Assembly (NCBI RefSeq): GCF_000972845.2
Contig: NC_040033.1
Coordinates: 4,368,241-4,432,240 of the forward strand
DNA from: Larimichthys crocea
Lineage: Eukaryota > Chordata > Actinopteri > Sciaenidae
Direction of reading: 5' to 3'
Length of the DNA: 64,000 bases
How positions within the stretch are numbered: position 1 is the stretch's first letter; the number at the start of each line of letters is the position of its first letter. Under the pieces are notes generated by a model. The model made no database searches, was not told the DNA's origin, and saw nothing but the letters and a program-made list of their open reading frames with translations. Positions 1 to 32,939 of the stretch are shown here, piece after piece. Position numbers and translations under genes: made by a program.

Positions 1-102
1 AGTGATTATACTAGTGTGCACAATGTGTCTGAGCGATATCTGTGAATGTATCTGAGGATTTTACATGTATAAAAGGTTTTCTTCCATCCGTCCTTCACTC
101 AG

Positions 103-3100
103 GTCAACGAGGGGAAGGCGGCGAGCGTTGCACCCGAAACAATGAAGACCGAACCGGACGGCAAAGCCAAAGGTGAGAAGTGACAGCTTCACTCAACAAC
201 AACATGAGTGACATACCACTCAAAATGTTAAGCTGAAGGAAAAGACGTGTTGGATGCACACAAAAGGTTTATTTCTCTCAAATTCTCTTCAGAAATCTGT
301 TCAAATCCGTCTTAATGAGGACTCCTCCGTCCACTCGACATCTCAAGATGCTGAAAAACAAGAGTGCTGCCTTTAAAGCAGTCTTCTAAACTTCACTTCC
401 TACTATTCATGCAAGAGGTTTCCTTTCATTCCAGCGTGGTTTTGTTTTATCGTCGCAGTGCTGAAATGCAGCTGTGGCAGGTCGTCGTGTGTTCAGGTGT
501 TTGCAGAGAGCTCCGACATGCACGATTTATTCGAGCTGAATGCAAAACGCATTGCAAAAAATCTAATCCAGATAAACAATAAGCAAATGTGAAAGAAAAC
601 ATGAGCGGGCTGAACTCACAGATGTTCTTTTACAGCTTGATGGACGCTGTAAGGAAATTTTTTGCATGTCACTGCATAAAACACCTTCTTTTTTTCTAAT
701 CTAAAAGTCGGGACTTTTCTTTTCGTTTTTTCATCTTATCTAGTCTGACTTTCTTTCTTCTCTGATTTTCTCTCGTTCTAAATCCTGTAAAGTTTTCTGA
801 GCCGCCCTTTTTGTGACGAGAAGATCTGTTTATCGTAATCTAAGGTGGTCCGCTTCCTGCAGCAGGAAACAAACAGCACGATGACAAAAAAAAAATCAAC
901 TGTTTTCGAAATAATCTGGGTATTTATCGATGTAACATCTCTCACACATGTCTCGGCAGGGCGTGAGCAATGTAAAGTCCTCTTTCCATATGAAGCACAA
1001 AATGAAGACGAGCTGTCGATCAAAGAGGGGGACATCGTCAACATCATCACCAAGGTGAGTCGGCGTTCGTGTGTGTGTGCTCACACTCTCATGTCTCATT
1101 TGGTTTTTCTTGATTTGCCTGTGGGGGGGAAGGAAAACACAATTTGCATCCAGGTGCACGTTAAATAAATGTATCAAGCAGACAAACTGTAGCTCAGACT
1201 AAACACGTCTCTCTCTTTGGTGCAGGAGTGCGCCGATGCGGGCTGGTGGATGGGAGAGATCGGGGGAAGGCAAGGTGTTTTCCCGGACAACTTTGTCAAG
1301 CTGCTAGAAGCGGAGAAAGAGGTGATTTTGGCAAAAGTTGTCTGTGTTTACCGCGATTTTCGAAGCCGAGGAAGTCTCAAAGACGCGACGTGTTCTTGAA
1401 GTGTTTTTGTGACGCTTCTGTGCCTGCGTGTGTTTTCAGAGACCAAAGAAACCGCCTCCTCCCAGCGCGCCCTCAGCCAAACACACCACAGGTACAGTAA
1501 CACTGCATGTCTTCTTTGTATCTCCTCTTTTGTATTTTTTATGTTCTGAGAGACAAAGGCAGCAGAAACAGAAACCTGTGAACTCTGACCTGTAGAGAAA
1601 AAGTCGGAGGTCAAGAAGGTTCCTCCTGAGCGACCTGAACATCTGCCCCAGAGAGACCAGGATCGAGGTACAGTCTGGTCCTGCTCGGGCCGACCTTCAG
1701 TCGTCTGCAGCTTCTGCAGCATCTTCCAACTTTCTACTACTCTGTTCAGCTGCCAATGGACAGATCACTAACTAACATGCTTAATGTTACTAATCCAGCA
1801 TTACATCTGCTGGACAGCTTCACGGCATTAAAGATCAGTGTGAAACAGGACGAGGTTCTCAGCTGTAAACAGCCCGTGAAGGGTAGACGTTGAAACAAGA
1901 GTAGTAGAAAAACCACGCGCAGCATGCTCGCCGTCTTTTGTAAAGTGGAGGAACAAAGCTTTGATTGAAGAACTGGAGTCAGCAACAGGAAACTCTGGTC
2001 ACTGTGGTTTGATCTCGACGAACTGACACCGACTGGTACGAAAAACAACAAACTTCCAACTGTCTCTGAAATCATCTCGTTATGTTCTGCCAATGCGAAA
2101 CAAATATGATGCATCTGAGAATGCACAAACACGTAATGTTTGTACTTGGAGCTGCCTGTGACAGCACCCACCTGTCATTCAAAGAGGCCATGCCCTCATT
2201 ATGCATAACGTTATGGAATAGTATGATTTTAGTGGATGAGTTCTTTAAACCAGGCTTTATTTTTCAATCACAGTGGATTCTGCATGGTTCAGGCCACTTC
2301 CAGGGGATCACGAGATAAGTTCGAGAGGTCGTAAGATGTTCAATAGGAGAGGAAAGAAAAATAAACCTGATTTACAATTATTTTTATACTTTAAACTATT
2401 TGTAGAATAATAATAATTTGACTTCTGCAAACTGTTTGCGAGGTTTACAGGTGAAGTAACTCAAAAACAAAGTAGACACTGAAGTTTTTTATTGCATTTT
2501 AGGAGATTATTGTGTTTTTTTAATGTAAAAACTTAATCTGGAAAGTTACTAGTAACTACAGCTGTCAGATAAATGTAATGAAATGTTCAACGTTCCCGTT
2601 AATATGTAGCAGAGTGCAAGTATAAAGTACAAGAAAAATACTCAAGTGTTTTATCTCATTTTCTTTTAAACCAAAGTTTAAAATCCGACAGTGAGATGAG
2701 ATTACTTGTCACATGATCGCATATTGTACATATTTAATAGGTTTGATGCTTTTATTGTGATATTAGGGAAATAAATTGCAAAAAAAAGGAGCACAGTCTC
2801 GACAGCTTTCTGGGTAAGATTAAATCTCATGCGAGCTCATAGACCAAAAACAAACTACATAACAATACTTACAGATCCTGATCTTCCGCCTGTCGTTTGG
2901 TCTTTGTAAGCCTCCAGTTTTTTTCTTTTCTTTGCGTCTTGCTTTGTTTTTCCTTCCCGTTCTTGCAGACTTGGCTGCCTGCAGACTTTTCTTCCTCTAC
3001 TTCCTGTTTTTACTCTTTAACAAACCTAACTCGGCTTGCTTCAGTCCTCTTGGGTCAGATTAAGTTCCTTTTTTTTTTTTGTTACCGCCGCACCTTCTTA

Positions 3101-4933
3101 CCTCCATCACTGCCCCCTCGTGTTATAGTGCATGTCCGTGTCTGTTCTTTTTGAACATCCATGTGTGTGTTTGTATGATTTTGTGTGTGTGTGTAGGTGA
3201 AGAGGTGAAGGTCGGAGACATCCCCAAGCCCTCCCTCCCATCTATGCTTCCCAAGAAACCCCTCCCCCCAAAGACAAGCTCCTCCTCTTCCTCACAACCC
3301 CCGCGGCGTCCCGAGAGACCGCCCGCTCTAGCGTCAGTACACGCTCAGCCACACACACACATATAAACGCATCATACATCGCATATATATCCCTGAGCTT
3401 ATACAGCCTAATGTTGTCGTATGGTTTACCTGCTCAGGAGTGAAAGCCCCAAGTCTGAGGGCGGGGCTTCGACACCAGATTCTGCCCCTGACAGGTCACA
3501 TGACGCGGGTGAGTTTGACTGACAGGAGCAATGAGTGCCTCGGTCACATGGTGTCAGAGCGTTCCATCTTAGTCTCGGCACACGCGTGTAAACTGCGTGT
3601 TTCTGTGTTTCCCGTGTGTGCAGATGTGGACCTGGACGCGGTGGTGTCGTCGACAGAGAAACTGAGCCATCCGACGGTGTCGAGGCCACGAGTCACAGAC
3701 CGCCGGCCTCGCTCACAGATCATCACACCAGTGAGTGTGTTTGCAGTCGGCCTGTCATGAAGGACGTTTTTCAGACTGCACATCATTTTTCTCACATCTC
3801 CCTCTCTCTTTCTCTCTCGCAGTCTTCCCTGTCCAGTATCGATCTGGACTCTCCTGCAGTCGAGGAACGGAAGGAGAAGGACAGAGGGAAGGAGGAGCCG
3901 GAGTCTGTCTCTAGATCTGTAGACGCTTCCCAGAGGAAAGGAGCTCCAAGCATCTCTGTAAGACGCCGCGCCGCCTCGCTTTATTTCTTTATTCCATCCA
4001 GCAGAGGGCAGCACAGCACAGAGTTTCATGTTTCAGATCTGCATGACACTGAAGACGAGGCTTGACGACAGATAATCAAAATTTTCGATGACGTTAGAGT
4101 AATTTTAAAGTTATATTTCATGCAAAAGACCATTTAAAACTTTTAGCAACAGTCCAAGTCTTACCACAAGGTCCAGTAGTAGCTGTTGTGGAGCTTTCAA
4201 TCATACCACACAATCTTCTTTAGATTATAAATTACAGATTGATTGAAATGTGAATTTTTCTCACCACGTGAAGCTTAAAAAAATAAGACTCAAAGGTCAT
4301 TCTTCACTTTGAAAACAGGAGATGTCGAGGTCATTTCACTGGAAGCTTCAGATTTATAAATTACAAAGTTAGATCTTAGATATATGGGGAAAATCTAATA
4401 ATTCATAAGTTATGATCTGTGTCCTCAGGCACCTGACAGTAAAGCACCGCTGCCCGCCAAGCCCTCTGTCTTGACCCCGCCGAACTCTAGCCATCGCCCC
4501 GCGTCCCCGTCGTCCTCTTCGGGCCTGACTCCCTCCCCCGAGCTCCGGCATTCACCTCTTACCCCCCCGACACTGGAGGAACTCAGGAACCAGCTGAGAG
4601 ACCTGAGGGCCTCCGTAGAACTGCTGAAGAGCCAGCACAGGTACGGCGTGCAGAATGAAGTGTGTATTAACAGCCATGTGTACATCGGGTGTATCGGGGT
4701 CATGGATCTCGTGTGTTTGGATGTATTTCAGGCAGGAGATGAAGCAGTTATCCAACGCGCTGGACGATGAGAAGAAGATTCGTCTTAGTTTACAGGTGAG
4801 AGAATAAATTTAATTAATTAAAACCAGCTTGTTTCGTCCAGTTTTCACTATTTTCTGACACGAACGAATCCATATGTTTGTCTTTGTTTGGCAGATGGAA
4901 GTAGAGCACATAAAGAAGAGCCTGTCGAAATGA
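103..4933 (+). CDS. sh3kbp1: SH3KBP1/CIN85-like adaptor, 3' portion (12 exons, 5' end outside the window)
   Basis: Exons read from splice sites and frame: 103-172, 960-1054, 1226-1321, 1440-1491, 1596-1667, 3197-3332, 3438-3508, 3624-3730, 3823-3957, 4429-4640, 4732-4795, 4895-4933. Together they give 1149 nt, an open frame of 382 codons ending in TGA at 4931-4933. Exons 960-1054 and 1226-1321 encode a complete SH3 domain ([15 protein letters not shown] to [11 protein letters not shown]), the third SH3 of the CIN85/CD2AP family. Then come the proline-rich [19 protein letters not shown] and a capping-protein-interaction-like segment ([12 protein letters not shown]). The end is a coiled coil ([30 protein letters not shown]). 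[11 protein letters not shown] and the coiled-coil end match SH3KBP1 rather than CD2AP. The family links Cbl and endophilins to receptor endocytosis and binds actin capping protein in the cytoplasm. The two N-terminal SH3 domains are expected upstream of the window. map3k15 follows on the same strand. Confidence 0.9.
2150..2215 (+). repeat. Fragment of the same dispersed repeat in the sh3kbp1 intron
   Basis: CAGCACCCACCTGTCATTCA followed by AAGAGGCCATGCCCTCATTA and TGCATAACG parallels the element at 11319-11375. It lies in the intron between exons 1596-1667 and 3197-3332. Confidence 0.45.
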
Positions 4934-6261
4934 AGACGTAACCATCCTTATCGGCGCACTGACTCCAGCGTCAGCGGCCTGCGTTTGAAAACATTGTCAC
5001 TGTTTGGCGGAGACACCTCAGCCGAAACAAAGTTTGTGCCAAATGATCATCACGATCGACATCAGCAACAATACAGTATCACGGAATCAGCCACCTTCCC
5101 TCCCTGACGCCGCCTTATCCTGTGTTTACTCACTTTGTTCTTCTTTTAAAGAGGCTTCTCTGTTATTTAGATTTTACCGCTATCTCGTCAAAGCTTGTTG
5201 TGCCACCGGTACTGGACTGACCGCGGCCCGTCGCTGTGTGTTGCCATGGCTACAGAACAACAACAACAGCAGCCAGCCAGCGGCTGTTTGAGGCGACGAC
5301 CTCGCCGGTACTTTTTTTTTGTGTTTCTAAGTGTGACTTGGAACTCGACCTTTCCGTAGCCCGGTTGGTTCAGGCGACCTCTGTGCTGTTCTGTGTCCAC
5401 TCTGCGGCCTTCGCCTCTTTATCTGTATGTGTGTGTGTGTGTGTGCGTGTGTTCTTATTTTCCCATACATGTGAGGACTGGAGTTTTAGACCTACATACT
5501 AGGGACATTTTTGTAAAGTGAGGTTGTTTTGGCCGGTCCTGACTTCTTCATTTGGCTACATTACATTTAGAATCAAAGCCTGTACTTTGAGGCACATCAT
5601 TAGCGTTATGGTTACATTGTTTAACACACAAGCTTGATGTTTCTATGGTACACTGCAGGCGGGTGATTTTTTTTGAAGCATCGGCCATTAACAGCACTAG
5701 CATCTGGACATCTATCCCTAACCTATTTCTTCTTAGTGTCATAACTTTTTGATTTGCAGACAAATATTTCACCTGTTGGCTTAGCTTAGTTAAATTTAAC
5801 CAACTTACTGTAGTTGAAGTAGTAGTTGGACATGTTGTGAATTAGGTTTATTCGCTTTCTTGCCAGGAATTAGACGAGAAGGTACCTACAAGCACATTTG
5901 ACAAAACTACCCTGTGATATTTGGCTGCAAACAAAAAGTTTTTGCAATATAAAAGTAGACGTCACTGCATGAACGCGCCTATCTATGATATTTATCGAGT
6001 TAATGGTGGACAGAAACTTATTATTTGACCTGTTTTTGCTTTTGCACTTTTCTTCCACGACTCTAGAAACCTCAAAAAACAAAAAAACAACAACAAAAAA
6101 AACAAACAATATCTGTGCTGGTCGTATCACACACACACCCAAAAATCTAAACCAAGATCTATGTGAATCTGGTGTTTCTGGTGCTCGGCAGCTGAATGGT
6201 AAAAATGAAGGACAGGGTTTGAGGGATGTACTCAGTAAAAGGACCTTACAGGTAAAGGAAG

Positions 6262-6265
<4 letters not shown>

Positions 6266-6314
<49 letters not shown>
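6266..6314. repeat. (TG)n microsatellite
   Basis: About 24 uninterrupted TG units in the inferred sh3kbp1 3' UTR. All apparent proteins here made of Cys-Val or Thr-His repeats are translations of this microsatellite. Confidence 0.95.
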
Positions 6315-6321
<7 letters not shown>

Positions 6322-6435
6322 TGTGCGTGCATGTATGTATGTGTGGTAGCATGTACGGCTGTTTGCCTCCCTTCCTTGTGTGTGCACAGAATCTATGGCA
6401 ACCCGTCACTGTGGCCTTCCTGTTCTCGACTCCAA

Positions 6436-6437
<2 letters not shown>

Positions 6438-6480
<43 letters not shown>

Positions 6481-6482
6481 TC
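6438..6482. repeat. (TTTC)n microsatellite
   Basis: About eleven tetranucleotide units, about 110 bp upstream of the poly(A) signal of the sh3kbp1-like gene. Confidence 0.95.
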
Positions 6483-6615
6483 GTATGACAAGGAGAAAAC
6501 TGCTACAACTGAGGCTACAAGTTGTTTTCTTGACTTGGTCCTTTCTCTCCAGGATAGTGATAAATATATATATACTTTTATATTTCAGTGTAATAAAGAT
6601 GCTATTATGTACTGT

Positions 6616-8146
6616 ACGTGTGCATATTTTGTTTTTGTTTTTTAAAAATGCCAACCATATTTGAATAGTTTGTTGTTAAAGATGTGTCCGTTTACTACAG
6701 TCCTGTATGAGGGAACAACTGTTTATTCAAGCAATCGGTGCTCCATAGATAACTCTTATAAAACAACGTACAAGTGTGTGACTGGATGCACTCTGAAGTC
6801 ACTCACAGTCATATTTAATGCTGCACTTCCACAAATCTAGGGTCCAAATTGTCGGCTAGTGCTGAAAAATATCTGAAAGATGAATCTGCTTCTTATTAGA
6901 GGACCATTCACTAATGCTCTCTTAGTTAATAATAATTAGACCTGTGCCATCTGGCATCACCTTAGCTGCTGGAACAAATGGCAATCAATAAAACAACCAA
7001 TCAGAGCCACAAGACCTCGAGCAGTCCTGCCTTCTCATTCAGTGGCCTTTAGAAGAAATGTGTGTCTTTGTTTTTAGGATGCTCAGATTGACTCGTTAGC
7101 TGGACTTTGTCCACCTAAGCATAATCCTACTCTGATAAGTCTGCTCTATAAAAAGTCTTATCTCATGTGACTTACATGAACTATTGTTGTCCAGAGTCCA
7201 GTCCTGCTGCCATGCAATGATTCTCTCCATTTCAACCATTTAACTACGTATGTGCAAAACACGAGGAACGGCATTATTTCCATCCTCAGCTAATTATGTC
7301 TGTAATTTAAATGAGATCATTACAGTAAATATTCCACTTTGCATGAACACAAGTCATTCTACCACCAGTACCACCACAGTAAATATTCTTCAAGTACTGC
7401 CAATACTTATTTCAGTCTCAATACAACCGTTTTTTTCAGTTGTTGACTCCTGAACTGAACAGTTTCAAGAACCAGAGTTCATTTGGTGCAAAGAGACGTA
7501 CGAAGCCACGATTTCAGTGTTTTTGAATCATTCATTTTTGCCTCTGTTTATTATCTTGCTGTCACATTTCAACTCATAACTAATGTGTGCTAGAAACAGC
7601 AGAGGAGGCTGATAATGAAATTAAAGATTTCACTTATTTAAAATGATTTTTTAGTTTCAGCATTTAGAAATCGTGCTTCTAAATGTATTTATTCCATTAT
7701 AAATTTATATATTTTAGAGGTTTCTCCAAATGGTGCTGGTCCATTTTTATGATTTCATATTATTTTTTATTCTCATCATATGTTTTTAAACCGTCAACAC
7801 TTGTTTCACTTGCAGCGTTTGTTTGTTTTCAGTGCCAACATGTAAAAGTCAGTGTTCCAGCTCCACAGGTTGAGTGAGCTTGTTCTGACAGGGACCAGGA
7901 GGACACAGGACAGGTTTTATATTTAGACAAGCAGAGAGAAGGCGATAAGATTTCAGACTGTGGACAGCGCGCTCCTGAACAATCTCCTCCAGCCTGGAGG
8001 CGAGAGCCAAACGGACAGTACTTTAACTTCTGGGAGCATTTTTGTCTCTCCCCCTCTCTCTCCCGGATCTAGTCGGATCCAGTCTGAGTGAAGCGGACTT
8101 CTTGGTGCGAGATAATCGGTAGATGATGTGAGTTAATGAGGCGGAG
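6616..8146. other. Intergenic region between sh3kbp1 and map3k15
   Basis: I see no coding exon here. The last 250 bases (about 7960-8298) become richer in G and C and in short pyrimidine runs, which fits the promoter and leader of map3k15. No TATA box is convincing. Confidence 0.5.
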
Positions 8147-8269
8147 ATGCAGGGGGGACAAACTCAGACGCGCTCCGCTCCAGCCGACTACAGGTACGCG
8201 AGGAGTAAGCGAGAGGACAGAGGAGAAGACAGATTGAAGGAGGAAGTAACCGGAGCAGGAGGGAGATAA
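8147..8269 (+). CDS. Upstream ORF in the map3k15 leader (40 codons)
   Basis: An ATG at 8147 opens a 40-codon frame ending in TAA at 8267-8269. That is 29 bases before the map3k15 start at 8299 and in a different frame. A second, two-codon upstream ORF (ATG ATG TGA) lies near 8123. If the transcript starts upstream of 8120, both would tend to reduce initiation at the main ATG. Translation is inferred and the encoded peptide resembles nothing I know. Confidence 0.3.
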   Translation: MQGGQTQTRSAPADYRYARSKREDRGEDRLKEEVTGAGGR

Positions 8270-8298
8270 AGCAGACACACACTTCCCAGATTCTCGCT

Positions 8299-27722
<19,424 letters not shown>

Positions 27723-28925
27723 TGTGATGCATGGACTACAACTGTGGAGGACTCTTTGTTTTTGCAGAAACACACACACACACACACATCTGCGCACTAC
27801 CAGCCCTGCATGGCCATGTGTCCTCTCTCTCTCTCTCTCTCTCTGTCCACAGTGCCTTCTTCATGTTGTACTCTCTGCGTTGTATGTCCAGGACTGACTG
27901 AATCTTACACTTGACTCCATACAGCGTCACACTTGACCAGACCAAAGCGCTTTCGTGCAGGCACTACTGTATGTGTCTGTACGTGCATTTAAATGTGTAT
28001 GTGTGCCACGATGTGTTTGTGCTTGAGAATTCTGCAAAGGAAAAATGCATCCCAGCAAACATGGAAACAGTTTTTTAAAGCGATACTCCGCCCAGAATCT
28101 TTCTTTTTAGTATGAAAACTCCCCCGTTCAGACTGAAGAAGTGAGTGGTTGTTGCAGGATTTCTCAGGAAATATATATCCATAAAACTTTTTCTCAAACT
28201 CTTCCTCTAGCATAATCTGCTGAGCGGTGTCCATACAAATATACTTAGTCATTTTCTCACCTCAGAACTGCTCTATCCTTCCTCATACTGAGCATTCAGA
28301 TGAACAACAGGGAGTGTTTTTTATTGCAGGTGTAGCCCGACAAGTTTCTAATATAGAAACCAAACACAGGCCCTGTTTCTCTGCAGAGACGCAATCTGCA
28401 AAACCAGCTCGCTGTCTGTAACGCCAGATAGAAATTGTACGTTAATCAGCCAGAATACGGCAAACCACTTTTATAATCTCGGATATCTGTCCGTCTTCCT
28501 GTTAGGACCGTCCCTGATTTTTTACATTTTTTTCAGTCAAACAAGAAAAAGCTGTTTGAGTTTCAGGTTGAATACTCTCAGCATTAACTGGATAATTATA
28601 TCAAAACTGTGCAATTCAAATCTTCTGCATAAGACTGAAGATCTTTGCTGTAAGTCTTGTTGGATACAACTTAAACTTAATGATGCCTTAAATTTTGTAA
28701 TGTAACGCAGCCATACTGAGACGTTTCACTGCCAACACATCACTGCCTTGTATGTTATTTATTAGTTGTGTAAAATTTCCTTTACATTCACGATGAAGTG
28801 ACATTTCCTCTCTGTGTGTATATCTTTATTTAAATGTTTTTTTTTTTATTCCGACTGTTATATGTATGTGCTCGTCTGTTTCATTATTGCTTTACATCTT
28901 CAATAAACCTGGAAATGATGAAATT
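27723..28925 (+). other. 3' UTR of map3k15 with poly(A) signal
   Basis: After the stop at 27720-27722 there is no further coding signal. An AATAAA at 28902-28907 ends the inferred 3' UTR of about 1.2 kb. A short CA run (about 27770-27788) and a TC run (about 27824-27843) are included. Confidence 0.65.
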
Positions 28926-29419
28926 AACTGCCCGCGCTGCTTTGATGTCAACTCTTAGTAGTCAGGTATTTGCAGGCGAAATATGAAACAGCTTTCTCAA
29001 CTTGTGAGGTCATTTTTCATGTCCTTACACACATCTGCACCTACCTTTTAAAACTATCAGGGACAATAGAGACTTTCAAATAGTCTTTCAGAGATATTTA
29101 TGACCCTTAGAGTAACCTTAGACATTAGCGTCATGCTGATAGTTTTTATAAGGATCTCAAGTTACCGCTGTTCTTTACCAGGCTGTATTCTTCTTTAGTG
29201 TTGAAGCGTGTTCTACATTCCTTCCATCTGTGACCTATTCACCTTTTGCATGCCTGAAACCTGTTTTGGCCTCATACCTGCTTGTGTCACTTCCTCTCTT
29301 AGTTCTTTGGATCTTATTGCCTCATCTGACTGCCAGTCAACTGTGAATGGTATTGATGTGAACCACCTGTTGAGTCAACCTACAGGGTTCATTGTTACTG
29401 TGTGTCCTAACAGTTAGGC

Positions 29420-29935
29420 TTCAAATGCTTACTAACACTGTAGCTGATGATGATGATTTATGAGTTTTTCAGCCATGTTAGCGGCTGGGTGAGGCAATAT
29501 TTAGGCACAGCCTTGACCTAAATTCTAATGTCATGCTCACATGCTTGTTGTGACAATGTTATCTGATGTTATGCATGCTAAAATTAGCCACTAATTTGCA
29601 TGAGCACCAAACAAAGTACAGCAGAGGGTGTTGGGAAAGTCCGTTTTGCAGGTGTTTGGTCATAAACCAAAGACTTGGACAAAGAGATCATCAAAATTCT
29701 GATAATTTATACCAAAAACCTTGAGACGTGAATGAGTTTGAATCATTAAACCTGAAGATAATCAGTGCAATATATTTGGAGACATTCACTCAAAACCACA
29801 ATGATGGTGCTAAATGAAAAATCAGAGGGCACCAAAGTCATTAGGACTCATCCTCCCACCCAAGTTTCATTGCAATCCATCTGATAGTTGTTGAGCTATT
29901 TCAGTCAGTGCAAAACCTGATGAACAATCAACGTT
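29420..29935 (+). repeat. Dispersed fish repeat (class unknown)
   Basis: Motifs such as TTGCAGGTGTTTGGTCATAA, TTGGAGACATTCACTC and CAAGTTTCATTGCAATCCAT are typical of one widespread teleost repeat. No protein frame remains. A shorter inverted relative is at 24435-24625. Confidence 0.55.
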
Positions 29936-31369
29936 ACATTTCAATGGTGAGCAACGTTGATTCAATGACAGTTTCGGTGATTAAAGCTCACTGGATTGCA
30001 CCATTCATCTATTTATAACCTTTTTTTCCTTAGTATCATTTGTCAATAATAATTCTATTGCTTTAAATCTCCCAACAGTAACTAAGCCAACAGTTAGTGT
30101 AGTCAGAAATGGAAATCTGACATTAATCCTGAGTGACAACGTGACATCATACAGCATGCTTTCATGCGTGCTGCCTTCATGCAAAAACCAACCCAACAGG
30201 TTTATTTAATCATCCAGTGGAACACGGAAAGTAAATTCGTTGTTCTGTAGTGTCACACCTGTTGTGGAAAAAGACTTTCCAGACATGGTAACTAAAAACT
30301 ACTAATTAAAAAAAAAAAAACAGCTTCAGCCAAGTTTCCATTTGACTCTACTGCCAAGAGTTTTCTTCTGTGTTTTTGTGCATATGGTTCCTCTACTGAC
30401 AGTGTACCATTATTAGAAGTTAATTACCCAAAACCTGAATGAATGAGCAACAAGAAGAAGAAAGATCCCCCGGGGAGGATTAAACAAATCATTAATCAAC
30501 AATATAATGACTTTTTTTCTTGCAAATTGTAACAAAATTAGCATAGATATGATGACAAAAAATATTCATAATTTGCAATAAAGCAAGATACACTGTCTTG
30601 AAACTCCAGAGCTGGCCTAGCTCTGTCCAAAGGTAACGACCAACCAGAGGCTCTAGATCTCACCAATTAACACATTATATGTCATCATCCAAGTGTAAAT
30701 ACGACACAAATACATCACATATGTTTCCCTCTTATCATTAACATCAACTTAATAAATCAACATCAACAAAACATGCACTACAACAATAATATGTTTCTTT
30801 AACTTTTCATCTTCTTCTGTGCCAACAACATGACACTCAATAAATTTGACTTCATGTATACTGTCTGCAGATATGTAATTATAGAAGGGTGTGTGAGCTG
30901 CGTTGAAACACAAAACTGTCTGCATAGTTTGAATTTGTGTTCAACGTGGGTACATAATTCTCCCATTGCAACAAGTCATCACCGCTGTGACATGTGACCT
31001 TTGGCTTCTTGGCAGGCTGCATTTACCAGACTGTATAATAAAAAATAACCACTTTGTTTCCATGTTAGCTCCATTAATTCCCGTGAAATGTTTCCACATA
31101 CTTTTGCATATTTCTACACTGTGGTTTTCCTCCTTTCATGTCAGTAAAAGATCAGAACATTTCTTCCAGTGTATCTTATTATGCATGACGTCTTTGTGCG
31201 CAAATACCTTTCATAATATACTGTGTGGCAGACGGAGATAAAGACAGGTTGTCACCAGTTTGTAGCCAGGATTTTAATGTTTTGAACCCCCTCCTGTGTA
31301 GGCATCTGGAGTTTCTCTTACAGGCGTTTCTGTTGCTGCTAAATAGAAAAGTAAAATGCTGACTCAGAG

Positions 31370-31510
31370 GCAGGGTCAGTTCAAAACCAGGAAAGGCAAT
31401 CCAAACAGGCAAGCGAATCCCTAAAGCAGCAGGCAATATCCACAGTCCAAAAGGCAAACAGCAATCCCAACAAGCACTGGGAAAGAAAACACAAGGAATG
31501 GCTGGAATAC
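31370..31510. repeat. Degenerate dispersed repeat with CAGGCAA/CAATCC motifs
   Basis: A run of short related motifs (AAAGGCAATCCAAACAGGCA, AAAAGGCAAACAGCAATCCC) looks like part of a common fish repeat. Its class cannot be told. Confidence 0.35.
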
Positions 31511-32939
31511 ATTCTGTATTTTGGATTCTTCGAAGTAGCCCCCCCTCCATTAGGAACCTGGAACACTTTGTGCCTTACCAAAAGTTAGTTAGTGAATCTT
31601 CTGACCATCGTTAGAAGCTTTTGGAAGTGGTTGTGTTGAGATGGTAACCCTATTCTGGCAAAACTTGTGAGATTTGAACAGGTTGTTTCTGCTTCAAAAT
31701 ATTGTTTTGCTGCTGCATTCTGTAGTTGTACAAGAAGAAAACCAAAACAAGACAACTGACTTGGAAAAGACCATTTTTTTGGACAATAATAATGTTAACG
31801 TTAAATCTTTGAAATCAAACTTCTACACTTAAAACCAATGGGTACAAATCTTGGGTTACCAAGACCTCAGTGCCTTGTCATATCACTTTGGACACTGTGT
31901 CAGAATGTCGTGGCAAGCATGACAATAGCTTGGGAATAAATGGAAGGTGATCATGGGAAATCTGGAAACATAAACAGAGAAGTGGGTCAACATGAAAAGA
32001 AGGGAAAAAAATGATGAAGGACGGCCAAGTTCGAAGACTCATACTGCACCCACAGAAAAAAAGATAGCATACAATCTCGCTGCACCTTTTTGTGATGTCC
32101 TGCCACTGGCGCTGAACTGTTCAGATTTCAGTGAAAGCCGTAGAGCAAACATTATATCCTGCAGGCATCCAAACAGGCATCTGATATTGGAATCAAATCA
32201 TTTTTTTTGACAGAGAGCTACCAATACTTCAGATAATAACACCTGATATATCCTGCCTTGGGGTTTAGTTCATCACCAGTGTGGTTTATGTTGCATGTCA
32301 GGCCCTCCTGGTCTTTAACTTGGACAAAAAAAAAAAAAAAGTTGTAAGTGATCTGGAGACTCTTTGTTGGAGTCTTCCAAGACAGGCTACATCTTGCAAG
32401 CTAATTTAATAAGGTATCAAGAATCTTATGTAAAGCATCAGGATCTTGAGGGCAATGTTACAGGGAATGAAACAAGACCCATGCCTTATGTGCGGGCACG
32501 TGACCTGGCACATGCAATGCTCTTGAGATGGAAGACTTAAGAAAGCTGTCGCTTGGAGGGCAGTTTTTGACTGCCCGTGTACAGGTAAGAATCTCTTTTA
32601 GTAGCGTTACGATAACCTTAACTAGCTTATATGACAATATGTCAAGCTTCTGAATTAGCCTGAGTGTTAAAGCATTAACGTTATTTCCGCAGAACCTTTA
32701 GCTATTTTACTTGTTATTCCAGATTCCACTTGTATAATGTTCCTGCCTACTCGTTTATTGGTAGAAATGATGGTTCCTGAACCGATGCCTCCCTTACACT
32801 ACTTTTGTAGCGGTAAGCATACTTATGGATAACATGTTAGCATATTTGTACATCCAGCAGACACAGTGCAACATTAGGTTTAATGTAAATGTCTTTAGCA
32901 GCTAAATACGTCCAACAAGAAAGTTGCCCTTTGTCCATC

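Larger units (their letters stand above)
4934..6615 (+). other. 3' UTR of the sh3kbp1-like gene with poly(A) signal
   Basis: No coding signal is seen after the stop at 4931-4933. An AATAAA at 6592-6597 is the first good polyadenylation signal. The inferred 3' UTR is about 1.7 kb. It holds short TG runs near 5428-5450, a long TG repeat and a TTTC repeat. The exact cleavage site is not visible from sequence alone. Confidence 0.6.

Noticed and set aside
6267..6410. Apparent cysteine/valine-rich or threonine/histidine-rich proteins here and near 21.6, 23.1, 57.5, 58.5, 60.9 and 61.9 kb
   Set aside because: They are translations of TG/CA microsatellites and have no codon structure of their own.
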